Assembly: GCF_028747645.1 (NCBI RefSeq)
Contig: NZ_CP118100.1
Location: 124,001 to 188,000 of the forward strand
Length of the DNA stretch: 64,000 bases
From: Microbacterium esteraromaticum
GTDB taxonomy: Bacteria > Actinomycetota > Actinomycetes > Actinomycetales > Microbacteriaceae
Reading direction: 5' to 3'
Every line of letters starts with the position of its first letter. Positions within the stretch are counted from its first letter, which is position 1. The notes below the pieces were generated by a model, which searched no databases, was not told the origin of the DNA, and was given only the letters and a program-made list of their open reading frames with translations. The translations under genes and the position numbers were made by a program. This document shows, piece by piece, positions 44,801 to 52,581 of this stretch.

Positions 44801-45018
44801 GCCGAACGCAGTCGCGACACGTGCGCCTGCAGTGCGTGCCCCGGATCGCGCGGAGCCTGATCGCCCCACAGTTCATCGATCAGCCGATCGGCCGTCACCG
44901 TGCGCCCCTGCGAGACGACGAGGCGGGCGAGCAGGCCACGCTGTCGGGCGCCCCCGAGCCGGTGCTCGCGCCCGTTGCTGCTGGCCCTCACGGTGCCCAG
45001 CACCGACACGTCGAGCAC
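41878..45018 (-). CDS. AfsR/SARP-family regulator with ATPase and TPR-like region
   Basis: 1046 residues. Residues 1-90: winged-helix (OmpR-like) DNA-binding domain (LGTVRASSNGREHRLGGARQ). About 95-245: bacterial transcriptional activator domain (LWQGEAYSGLWDLTALRAE, SELHALVEQDPLSERHWGQL). Walker A GPSGIGKT at 294-301 and Walker B ALLIDNVEQ follow, then a long helical TPR-like half. Such proteins switch on secondary metabolism or development and use ATP to control activity. No biosynthetic cluster is adjacent; targets are unknown. Confidence 0.9.
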   Translation of the reverse strand: MLDVSVLGTVRASSNGREHRLGGARQRGLLARLVVSQGRTVTADRLIDELWGDQAPRDPGHALQAHVSRLRSAIPVPIVFSHGGYRIDPAGVRTDAARFEDLVRQGDSSIADGDLSRAADLIAGGLGLWQGEAYSGLWDLTALRAESVRLEKVRSAALADRIDLDLALGRSAAVTSELHALVEQDPLSERHWGQLISALYCDGRAKEALEVFQRARSMFADLLGAEPSTELSRLHLAILREQPPESLLRLSMMNDAGGNRNPPAPDTSVRHLTSNEPHLLAAALREGHATLLTGPSGIGKTHLLRAIRSRYANVRDAITLLTATPLSRSVPLGVFAAVVPEQTLTPTALVDHFTRHRTTAALLIDNVEQLDEASLFVIGQLIRNASVPVVLTATDLTAVPAEIEALYDSGELAEIGVVPLSDSDADELVLHTIGGTLTPSARQQIVPLSGGNPLHLREILTASAEQERLLRTPHGWDLQAAPASSARLTQLVGERFTGLDDALIDAATMVGIAGEYPAGALTTAERRMLARADVVGYSAPGWLVLSHPLDLVYLRGRCSDALWRDLSLDVLTVLRSDAARTSPAARRRAHILALELGEQIEVPATVELAAHALAAFDERLALRAATAVIELDPDNATAHRLAGSAASVLGDPDGAATHFENAAAAASTPREGAAAALAHARHLGLRHYDAGAALDVIERALRTIDDPVEAAHLQRDALRWSTVAGHTRAIADAPGDTRDAVAVVSLITTALSGTVTGPHEGAVRTLRRLRGAPAEVIAAVPSGAELIELAEIMALSNSGDVRTARRRLLAAINEAHTDRPAALGAWEYALAFTDLLSGDVAHAHEVAVSAVSHLRWRDISGLLPAALTLVDTTARVIGQPLDTAGIEDIPPTAEGDPKVAMLRAWSAAWEAKCDGRRSDAARLLLDAAQGMLAAQHTFFAGILAHCAIRAGAVRAEAVLVTDAVRVLEEAHAIGGGGLLALLLRHAVAVASDDLVALGTIATEADALGLASTAADTRAMLARGRAPAEPGTAALWAVDATEATPPE

Positions 45019-45132
45019 GTGGCATCCTCCCTCATCGGCAGATCAGGTCACCATAGCAGTGCGCGGAAAACGGCTCGTGGCCGGTTGCGGCGGGGCTGCC
45101 CGCGGCCGTCGTGAGTGGCTACCCTGACTCAC

Positions 45133-45792
45133 ATGACCGCCACCGTTCCCACATACACCGCCGCGCAGGTGCGGGCCGCCGAAGCGCCCCTGCTGGCTGC
45201 AGGAGTGCCGCTGATGCGCCGGGCCGCAGCCGCGCTCGCCGCGGTGATCGCCGAGGGGCATCCGCGGCGGATGCTGGTGCTCGCCGGCGCCGGAGACAAC
45301 GGCGGTGATGCGCTGTTCGCCGCCGCGGTCCTCGCTGGGCAGGGCGTGGACGTCGACATCTTGTGCACCGCTGACCGGGTGCACGACGAGGCCCTCGCCG
45401 CGGCGACTCGTGCCGGGGCAAGGGCCATCGCCCTCGGCGCCTTCGACCCGGATGCCTACGAAGTGATCGTTGACGGCATCCTCGGCATCGGTGCCCGTGG
45501 GGCACTGCGCGCGACCGCCCGCGACGTCGTGGAGCGGCTTCAGCGGGCATCCGCGCTGGTCGTCGCCGTCGATCTGCCCAGCGGAATCGACCCCGACAGC
45601 GGTGAAAACGACGGCGTCGTGCTCACCGCAGCGACGACCGTCACCTTCGGCGCGGTCAAAGCCGGCCTGACCTCGGATGCTGGCGCTCAGCACTCCGGAC
45701 CCATCGTGCTCGTCGACCTCGGGCTCGACCTCTCCACCGCTGAGGCCACGGGAACAGCATCCGTTTCAGAAGTGCGCGACGGAACGCGCTGA
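45133..45792 (+). CDS. nnrE: NAD(P)H-hydrate epimerase (YjeF N-terminal domain)
   Basis: 219 residues. Interconverts R and S forms of damaged NAD(P)HX so that a dehydratase can repair them. YTAAQVRAAEAPLLAAGVPL, VLAGAGDNGGDALFAAAVL and DGILGIGARGALR carry the family motifs; AVDLPSGIDPDSGE binds substrate. ATG at 45133 is used; no clear ribosome site lies in front, and a TACCCT -10-like box at 45120 suggests a leaderless message. The dehydratase half is not fused, unlike many NnrE-NnrD proteins. Confidence 0.9.
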   Translation: MTATVPTYTAAQVRAAEAPLLAAGVPLMRRAAAALAAVIAEGHPRRMLVLAGAGDNGGDALFAAAVLAGQGVDVDILCTADRVHDEALAAATRAGARAIALGAFDPDAYEVIVDGILGIGARGALRATARDVVERLQRASALVVAVDLPSGIDPDSGENDGVVLTAATTVTFGAVKAGLTSDAGAQHSGPIVLVDLGLDLSTAEATGTASVSEVRDGTR

Positions 45793-45819
45793 CGGCAACG
45801 TTTCTGTGGTTGCCGTCAG
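45789..45819 (+). terminator. Hairpin after nnrE
   Basis: CTGACGGCAAC at 45789-45799 pairs with GTTGCCGTCAG at 45809-45819 over a 9-nt loop: a perfect 11-bp stem that includes the nnrE stop codon. No T-run. Confidence 0.65.
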
Positions 45820-46138
45820 GCGAGCGACCCGAACCACACGCGTCGGATTCGAGGTCATTTCGGTCAGCGTGGCCGTGAGATGCGGCTGCAATGAGTGCCC
45901 GTTTGCCTCGGATCGAGTGGTCAGCACAGCCTGCACTCGCGGATCGAAGTACCTCGTTGACGAGGGGTAGGCGAAGGGCCTGAATCCCTTGGCATCCACC
46001 CTGCATCGTCCGTCACGTCGCACAAGCCGATCCCGTCATGTCCTGTGTCTTCCGGGTCCCCACCGCGAAGGTAGCGATCACGACGATGCCTGATGCCGGG
46101 GTGATCGGGGCCAACTCTAGGTCTGGTTTGATGGAGTG
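45820..46138. other. Intergenic stretch without recognised gene
   Basis: About 320 bp between the nnrE hairpin and the PucR-type gene. No convincing gene or RNA. Codon bias and GC shift here from the typical chromosome to the less biased pattern of the 46-61 kb block, so it may hold a junction. Confidence 0.5.
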
Positions 46139-47785
46139 ATGAGTGATGAGAGCAGCCTGAGCCTCGCCCGACTGCTCCGCGAAACGGAAGGGTATCTGCT
46201 GCCGCTCTCGGAGCCCACAGCAGATGCGACTGTCAGCACCATTGACTTCGACCTCGACCTCAAAGACTGCGCGCCGGGCGCAGTGGTGTTGCTCACCCGA
46301 TCGCCTAGCTCGCATGTGGAACTTGAAGAGATCTGTACGCGCTTCGCGGCGGCGACGGCCCTGGTCGCTGCGCCTGGTCTACACGAACTTCTGGACGAAC
46401 ATGGCATGCGAGCCGAGGACGAGGGCCTGCCCTCTGGGCCTCTTCTTCTCGAGTGCGCTGACGGTGTCACATGGGCCGAGGTGCTTATACATCTTCGGCA
46501 ACTTGTAGAAGGAGCCACGAGCGCTTTGGCTTGGCCCGACATCGACGACCTTGCCGGACTTGCCTCCGTCATTGCCAACATGACAGGCGCATCGATCACG
46601 ATTGAGGATCCGCAGTCACGGGTCCTCGCTCATGCAAACCGCGACGGATCAATCGATGAGATCCGGAAAGAGACGATACTGACGGGCGCGATACCGGAGT
46701 GGCGGATCGCACAACTTGAGGAGTCAGGTTTTCTCCCGGCGGTGCGCGCCGCGACAGATGTGGTCGAGCGATGCGCTAGCGACGGTGAGCCGGCGAGGTC
46801 AGTGTTGCCACTTCGGAGCGGTGGAGAACTGCTCGGGACGATCTGGGCGGCGTACGGCGACGGAGTCGATCCGGCAAGCGTACGGGAGGTTCTGCGCGAG
46901 GCAGCAGGTGCCGCGCGTCCAGTAATGCTGCGCACTCTCCGTCGGTCGCCGTTCGAAAAGCGGGTCCGTCGAGAGGCGCTTATGTCTATCTTGACCGGCG
47001 CCAGGAACCTGGCCCCGCTCGCCGCGATGCTCGCGCTTCCCTTCCGTAGTCACTACGTCGCTGTCGCGATCGCAGGGGTGCAACCGCAGCACGAGCCTGC
47101 CGTGCGATTTCATCTCCGTGCGGCTTTCGCGGACGCGGCGCTGGCGCCGGTCCCATGGCAGACCATGCCGGATGTCAGGTGCATGGCGGTTCTGGTGCAA
47201 ACCTCGTCACCGCTCACACCCGAGGAAGTCCGAGACCGCATCGCAAGGATCTTGAACCGCGCCGAGGACGGGGAGTATGGCTGGTTGTTCAGCGTTGGCC
47301 GCGTCGTGGGGCGGCTTGACCAGGTGAAGGATTCGTGGGACGAGGCCGCATACGCTCTCCAAGCGGCCAAGGTTGCCGAAACTGAGTCAAGGCGCTGCGT
47401 AGCTTCACGTGTCGCGACGCCACTCGCGCGGCGGGGCTCAAGGGGGATGATTGCCACGGAACTTGAGTCGGAGATTCTCGGACTGCGGGTGGCCGACACC
47501 CTGGGCGACGCGTTGCCTGAGATCCTCCGTCCAGCGAAGGTGCTCGTTGCTCACGATCAGGCGCGCCAGGGGCAGTTGTTCGAGACACTGCGAATCTACT
47601 TCATGACAGTGGGGAACTCAGCTGAAGCATCGCGCCGACTGCACGTTCATGCGAACTCGCTCCGAAACCGCCTAGCGAGGATCGAGGAGCTGACGGGGTT
47701 GTCCCCGTTCTCTCGTGCTGATCGGCGTTGGCTCGAACTGTCCTTGCTCGTGTACGAGCGTTCGCCCCGAAGCCCCGTCGCGTGA
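46139..47785 (+). CDS. PucR/CdaR-family transcriptional regulator
   Basis: About 548 residues. The C-terminal helix-turn-helix of the PucR type is clear: LFETLRIYFMTVGNSAEASR, RLHVHANSLRNRLARIEELT. The middle (about 340-440) resembles the CdaR GGDEF-like domain with SVGRVVGRLDQVKDSWDEAA. The N-terminal 260 residues contain a PucR-like sensory region and a GAF-like part (MTGASITIEDPQSRVLAHAN). PucR-type proteins activate catabolic genes for purines, amino acids or related compounds. It precedes and probably controls the peptide-use block. Confidence 0.88.
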   Translation: MSDESSLSLARLLRETEGYLLPLSEPTADATVSTIDFDLDLKDCAPGAVVLLTRSPSSHVELEEICTRFAAATALVAAPGLHELLDEHGMRAEDEGLPSGPLLLECADGVTWAEVLIHLRQLVEGATSALAWPDIDDLAGLASVIANMTGASITIEDPQSRVLAHANRDGSIDEIRKETILTGAIPEWRIAQLEESGFLPAVRAATDVVERCASDGEPARSVLPLRSGGELLGTIWAAYGDGVDPASVREVLREAAGAARPVMLRTLRRSPFEKRVRREALMSILTGARNLAPLAAMLALPFRSHYVAVAIAGVQPQHEPAVRFHLRAAFADAALAPVPWQTMPDVRCMAVLVQTSSPLTPEEVRDRIARILNRAEDGEYGWLFSVGRVVGRLDQVKDSWDEAAYALQAAKVAETESRRCVASRVATPLARRGSRGMIATELESEILGLRVADTLGDALPEILRPAKVLVAHDQARQGQLFETLRIYFMTVGNSAEASRRLHVHANSLRNRLARIEELTGLSPFSRADRRWLELSLLVYERSPRSPVA

Positions 47786-47915
47786 GTTCGAGAGCCAAAC
47801 CGCTGTCCGTGTGAGTGTGAGGATCACACAGTTGGTCGGCAGAAACTCCGGTGGATTGACGGTGTAGTTCCCCCCGCGGTGGCCTCTAGCATGGAGACAG
47901 TCATAGGCGACCATT

Positions 47916-47948
47916 CACTATTGGATCACTGAACGCCACCCAATAGTG
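47916..47948. promoter_or_regulatory. Inverted repeat before the PLP decarboxylase gene
   Basis: CACTATTGG at 47916-47924 and CCAATAGTG at 47940-47948, perfect 9-bp arms 15 bp apart. The right arm touches the ribosome site GAGGA (47948-47952) before the ATG at 47957. It may be the PucR-type operator or an RNA hairpin limiting translation. Confidence 0.6.
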
Positions 47949-47956
47949 AGGACTAC

Positions 47957-49438
47957 ATGACTTTCGCGCGCTCTTCCAGTATCGGCACAGCACTTCGGCG
48001 CGATGCCGTTGTTGCGGAAATCGCGAACGCTGATTGTCCGACTGTTGAGCTGAGCACGGTTCCCGTTCTCAGTGATGAGAACTTGGTTATCGGTCTGATC
48101 GATATCGACCTTATTGAGCAACAGTATGCCGAGCTCGTCCACGCCTTTGCCAATGGCCGGCGAGAGACACGTAGTCTTCACGCCATCGCGTGCAAAGCCG
48201 TTCCGCTACGGCCGATTCTTCGACTTTATGCCCAGCTCGGCGCAGGGTGCGAAGTTGCAAGTGAGGGCGAACTGGAGCTCGCTGTCGCGACCGGATTCCC
48301 ACCGGAAAACATCGTGTTTGACTCCCCGGCGAAAACGCAGTCTCAACTGCGGCGTGCCCTTGCGCTCGGCGTCGTGATCAATATCGACAACTTCGCAGAG
48401 TTGACGCGTATCGATGCGCTTCGCGCCGAGTTGGGCGACACCGATCGGGCATCGACTTTTGGGATGCGTGTGAATCCCCAGACCGGCGCGGGGACGATCG
48501 AGGCATTGAGTACAGCCAGCCCCAACGCCAAGTTCGGCGTTGGCCTCGCCGACGAGGGGGCTCGCGAGGCCATCATCGCGGCCTTCTTGGAGCGCCCTTG
48601 GCTCACCCAGCTTCACGTGCATTCCGGATCCCAAGGAGTAGCGCTCTTGCACGCGGCCCGAGGGATTCGCGCCGTAGTGGATCTTGCATTGGAGATCAAT
48701 CGGCTTACGGAAAGAATCGGACGAGGGCAGCAGGTCTCTCGAATCGATATTGGGGGAGGCCTGCCGGTGAACTTCGAAGGAGAAGACGCTGTCCCCACGT
48801 TCGCGGAGTATCGCGCCGTACTTGAGCACGTCGTTCCTGAGCTTTTTGAGTTCGACATCGTGACAGAGTTTGGTCGAGCGCTTGCAGCGAAAGCCGGCAC
48901 TGTTCTCACTCGCGTGGAGTACGCCAAAGCGATGGGGGAGCGGCGGGTTGCGATCACACATGCCGGCGTGCAGGTCGCGACGCGCACTGCGTATGCTCCG
49001 GAGGATTGGCCCCTGCGCATTCTGGCTTACGATGCCTCGGGCCAACCCATTGTATCTCGCGCACTCGTCTCGCACGACGTCGCGGGACCGGCCTGCTTCT
49101 CGGGCGACTTGCTCGCTAGTGATCGGGAGCTCCCCGAGTTGCATTCAGGTGACCTGATTGCGATACCGGATACCGGAGCCTACTACTTCAGTAGTCCTTA
49201 TTCGTACAACCTCCTGCCACGCATCCCGATCTATGGGTATCGCGATGGGCGCATTCAAGAAAGTGAATCCTCCCATCCGGGAAGATCCGAGTCCGCGTTT
49301 GACTATCTTGTGGTCCACAAAGGCGAAACCGTCGCTGATGTCATCAACAACGTCGGCCCACGCGAACTGGAGCCCTACGTGAATTGGGGGACACCAGACG
49401 TCCGCGTTCCGATGGTGGCGGACGGGAAAGGTCGATGA
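47957..49438 (+). CDS. PLP-dependent decarboxylase, diaminopimelate/ornithine type (fold III)
   Basis: 493 residues of the LysA-like class. SLHAIACKAVPLRPILRLYA carries the PLP lysine (Lys80); FGMRVNPQTGAGTIEALSTA, QLHVHSGSQGVALLHAARGI, RIDIGGGLPVNFEG and VSHDVAGPACFSGDLLASDR are the phosphate and substrate segments. The C terminus is longer than in LysA. No lysine-synthesis gene is near; it is first in the peptide block and overlaps the amidohydrolase start by ATGA. A catabolic amino-acid decarboxylase is likely; substrate is open. Confidence 0.85.
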   Translation: MTFARSSSIGTALRRDAVVAEIANADCPTVELSTVPVLSDENLVIGLIDIDLIEQQYAELVHAFANGRRETRSLHAIACKAVPLRPILRLYAQLGAGCEVASEGELELAVATGFPPENIVFDSPAKTQSQLRRALALGVVINIDNFAELTRIDALRAELGDTDRASTFGMRVNPQTGAGTIEALSTASPNAKFGVGLADEGAREAIIAAFLERPWLTQLHVHSGSQGVALLHAARGIRAVVDLALEINRLTERIGRGQQVSRIDIGGGLPVNFEGEDAVPTFAEYRAVLEHVVPELFEFDIVTEFGRALAAKAGTVLTRVEYAKAMGERRVAITHAGVQVATRTAYAPEDWPLRILAYDASGQPIVSRALVSHDVAGPACFSGDLLASDRELPELHSGDLIAIPDTGAYYFSSPYSYNLLPRIPIYGYRDGRIQESESSHPGRSESAFDYLVVHKGETVADVINNVGPRELEPYVNWGTPDVRVPMVADGKGR

Positions 49439-50682
49439 TGGAGTCGGGAGATATGGTGAGCAGCGCATTGATCGTGCGCGGCGTAACCGTTCTTGATGGG
49501 AAGGGCGGGCGCTCGTCCAGCCCGCGTGACGTCCTCATTGAGGAAGGACGAATCACTGCGGTCAGGCCACGAATCAGCCCAGCCGAGGACGTACGTGAGA
49601 TCGACGGCACCGGACGCTTCTTGCTGCCCGGCTTTATCGACGCGCACGTACATCTGCGCTTGCCTGGTACGCCAATCAACCCCGCGACTTCGCTTCATGA
49701 GCCGCCGACGCTGAGGCTTTATCGTGCGACGAAGAACATGCGCGCAACGCTACGGGCCGGAGTCACTTACGTGCGTGATCTCGGCGGGATTGACTACGGA
49801 GCGAAGATGGCGGTCGACTACGGCGAGATCCTCGGGCCCAGGATAGTCCCCGCCCTGCAGGCGATCGGTCCCACCGGCGGCCACACAGACTACCGGACGC
49901 TCGGCGGATTCGCGCAAGATCGCGATACACCGGGGCTGAGCATCAGCCCTCTCGCTGATGGCCCAACGGAAGCCGTCCTCCGTACCCGTGAGCTCCATCG
50001 CGCAGGAGCAGGTGTCATCAAGGTGATGGGAACAGGCGGAGTGTGGAGCCCGCGTGACTCCCCGGAACACGACGGATTCTCGCCTGAGGAGCTCAGTGCG
50101 ATCGTCACAGAAGCGACCAATCGCGGGCTTCCGGTGGCAGCTCATGCACAGGGGATAAACGGCATAAAGAACTCGATCCGCGCGGGGGTGACGAGCATCG
50201 AGCACGGGTACTCCATAGATGACGAAGCTATTGAGCTCATGCGGTCCGGTGGCGTTTGGCTGGTGCCCACGCTGCTTACCGGGTTGACGCCGCCGACGGG
50301 CGATGGCGTACCAGATTACGCGCGCGCCAAGAAGGTCAAACTGCAGCAGGCGCTCAAGCAGAACATTTCTCGGGCGGTAGACGCGGGCGTGAAGATTGCC
50401 ATGGGCACCGACTCGGGAGTCGTTCCCCACGGTAACAATCTCCAAGAACTCGTTCATCTTGTCGAGTGCGGTATGACGCCGATGCAGGCCATTATGGCCG
50501 GCACATCACATGCAGCCGAGCTGCTCGGCATCGACGAAACGGTTGGCTCGGTCGAGGTTGGCAAGGATGCCGACCTCGTGATCGCAGACGTCGACCCTGA
50601 GTCTGATATCAGCGCGCTTTCCGATCCTCGGCACATCAAGGTGGTATTGCAACGGGGGCGAGTAGTGCACACGAATTCATGA
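49435..50682 (+). CDS. Metal-dependent amidohydrolase (dipeptidase/carboxypeptidase-like)
   Basis: About 415 residues of the amidohydrolase superfamily. FIDAHVHL (His71, His73), a candidate carboxylated Lys in GVIKVMGTGG, AAHAQG, IEHGYS and GTDSGVVPHG supply the two-metal site. The set resembles Zn-dependent Xaa-Arg/Xaa-Pro-type dipeptidases of bacteria rather than imidazolonepropionase, by my reading. Start overlaps the decarboxylase stop (ATGA). It would cut imported dipeptides; the next genes are a dipeptide importer. Confidence 0.83.
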   Translation: MMESGDMVSSALIVRGVTVLDGKGGRSSSPRDVLIEEGRITAVRPRISPAEDVREIDGTGRFLLPGFIDAHVHLRLPGTPINPATSLHEPPTLRLYRATKNMRATLRAGVTYVRDLGGIDYGAKMAVDYGEILGPRIVPALQAIGPTGGHTDYRTLGGFAQDRDTPGLSISPLADGPTEAVLRTRELHRAGAGVIKVMGTGGVWSPRDSPEHDGFSPEELSAIVTEATNRGLPVAAHAQGINGIKNSIRAGVTSIEHGYSIDDEAIELMRSGGVWLVPTLLTGLTPPTGDGVPDYARAKKVKLQQALKQNISRAVDAGVKIAMGTDSGVVPHGNNLQELVHLVECGMTPMQAIMAGTSHAAELLGIDETVGSVEVGKDADLVIADVDPESDISALSDPRHIKVVLQRGRVVHTNS

Positions 50683-50750
50683 GTGTTCTTCTTCTGTAAC
50701 CAAAAGAAGAAACCCGCGTTCAATATTATCAAAGGAGATAGGCAACCTCA

Positions 50751-51695
50751 GTGGGCATGCATCTTTTGAGACAAACCGGCCAGCTCGTGGCCGTGCTACT
50801 TGCAGTCTCGGTTATCGTATTTCTCAGTGTTCATCTTGTTCCCGGTGACCCCGCGAGAATTATTGCAGGTGAAGATTCTTCCGAGGCGGACGTGATGGCG
50901 GTTCGCGAAAGCCTCGGCCTGGATCGAAGCTTGATTGTTCAGTATTTCGACTACATGATGAACCTGTTTCGGGGAGACTTGGGCTACTCGTATCAGACGA
51001 ATCGACCGGTGGCCGACCTGATTGCCGCGCGACTGCCAGCCACCATTACCCTCGGTGTCTCGTCCCTAGTGTTCGCAATTGTTATTGGTATTCCACTCGG
51101 CGTGATCGCAGCCGTCAAGAGGAAGACGGTTTGGGACACCCTCGCGTCGTCCACCGCTCTCCTCGGGGTATCCATTCCGAACTTCTGGCTCGGATCGATG
51201 CTGATCCTCGGGTTTGCGGTGGTCCTGCCCATCTTCCCTGTTGCCGGCTTGCAGTATCCGTGGTTCACGAGGGAGGGACTGCTGGAACTCGTGCTCCCGT
51301 CTATCACGTTGGGCACCGCAACGGCAGCGCTTCTGGCGCGCATGACCAGGTCTTCTCTGTTGGAGGTTCTCCAGTCGGATTTCGTGAGGACCGCGAGATC
51401 CAAAGGAATGCCAGAAAAGCAGGTGATCATGGTACACGCGTTGCGCAATGCAATGATCCCGATCATCACGATCATCGGACTCAGCTTTGGAGGCATTCTC
51501 AGTGGGGCGATCGTGACGGAACAGGTCTTTGCAATCAATGGGATCGGGCAGCTCACTGTTAGTGCGTTGACCAACCGAGACTTCCCCGTCATCCAGGCCG
51601 TGACGTTGATGATGGCGACCACATTTGTGCTCGTGAACTTTTTGGTAGACGTTGTCTACGCCCTAGTGGATCCGAGGATCAATGTTGTTCAATGA
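50751..51695 (+). CDS. Dipeptide ABC transporter permease (DppB-like)
   Basis: 314 residues, six helices. SVHLVPGDPARIIAGEDSSE and LGLDRSLIVQYFDYMMNLFR are the DppB start region; DFVRTARSKGMPEKQVIMVH is the EAA loop. GTG start with AAGGAG 13 bases upstream. Overlaps the next permease by 14 bp. Confidence 0.93.
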   Translation: MGMHLLRQTGQLVAVLLAVSVIVFLSVHLVPGDPARIIAGEDSSEADVMAVRESLGLDRSLIVQYFDYMMNLFRGDLGYSYQTNRPVADLIAARLPATITLGVSSLVFAIVIGIPLGVIAAVKRKTVWDTLASSTALLGVSIPNFWLGSMLILGFAVVLPIFPVAGLQYPWFTREGLLELVLPSITLGTATAALLARMTRSSLLEVLQSDFVRTARSKGMPEKQVIMVHALRNAMIPIITIIGLSFGGILSGAIVTEQVFAINGIGQLTVSALTNRDFPVIQAVTLMMATTFVLVNFLVDVVYALVDPRINVVQ

Positions 51696-52557
51696 GAAGG
51701 CTACGGTGAACAGGGTGACGGGCCGCATTTCGCTGTTCAGGACGCTCCGGGAGAATGTGCTGGCCTTGGTCGGTACCGTCATCATCGTCATTTTCGTAGT
51801 GGTCGCACTCGGTGCCAACGTGTTGACGCCTTACGAGCCAAACGTTCAAGACCCCAATGCGGTGGGTCTCTCGCCCGGCTCTCCAGGCCATCTGCTTGGA
51901 ACTGATAGCTACGGACGGGATACGGCTACACGTCTGTTTTACGGTGCGCGCATCTCACTTTGGGTCGGGATCGCCGTTGTGATCATCACCGTGGTTTTCG
52001 GGGTTTTCTTCGGAATATTGGCTGGCTACTACAAGCGTCTAGACGCCGTGATCATGCGAGGCGCGGATATTATGTTCGCGTTTCCGGACATTCTGCTGGC
52101 GCTCCTGATCATGTCAATCTTGGGCACCAACATCACGAACATCATCATCGCGATTAGCATTGGTTCCATTCCTTCGTGCGCGAGGGTCGTAAGGGGAAGT
52201 GTCCTCCAAGCGCGCGATAAGGACTATGTCGGCGCAATCCGTGCACTCGGCGGTTCAGACCTCCGCATCGCTGTAAAGCACATCTTGCCGAACGTTATGG
52301 CGCCGGTAATCGTGTTTGCAACGATGCGTCTGGGGTCCGCAATTCTGTCTACAGCGGCTCTCAGCTACCTGGGTCTTGGCGCCCAACCTCCGACGCCGGA
52401 GTGGGGCGCCATGATCTCGGAGGGGCAAAAGTATATGTTTACGCTGCCGCACTTGATCATTGTGCCTGGCGTGGCAATAGCGCTCGTAATATTCTCTTTC
52501 AATGTCGTCGGCGATGCATTGCGTGATCGCCTTGACCCCAAACTGGCAAAAGCATAA
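51682..52557 (+). CDS. Dipeptide ABC transporter permease (DppC-like)
   Basis: 291 residues. GTDSYGRDTATRLFYGARIS and the EAA loop DYVGAIRALGGSDLRIAVKH mark a DppC protein; LSYLGLGAQPPTPEWGAMIS is the conserved C-terminal segment. Translationally coupled to the DppB gene. Codon third positions are noticeably less GC-rich than in the 0-30 kb genes. Confidence 0.93.
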   Translation: MLFNEKATVNRVTGRISLFRTLRENVLALVGTVIIVIFVVVALGANVLTPYEPNVQDPNAVGLSPGSPGHLLGTDSYGRDTATRLFYGARISLWVGIAVVIITVVFGVFFGILAGYYKRLDAVIMRGADIMFAFPDILLALLIMSILGTNITNIIIAISIGSIPSCARVVRGSVLQARDKDYVGAIRALGGSDLRIAVKHILPNVMAPVIVFATMRLGSAILSTAALSYLGLGAQPPTPEWGAMISEGQKYMFTLPHLIIVPGVAIALVIFSFNVVGDALRDRLDPKLAKA

Positions 52558-52581
52558 ATGCTCTGAGGAGGGCAAAATTCA

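Noticed and set aside
45766..46023. Minus-strand 85-codon frame in the gap after nnrE
   Set aside because: Overlaps the nnrE end and the hairpin, has no ribosome site and no recognisable motif, though its text looks somewhat protein-like.
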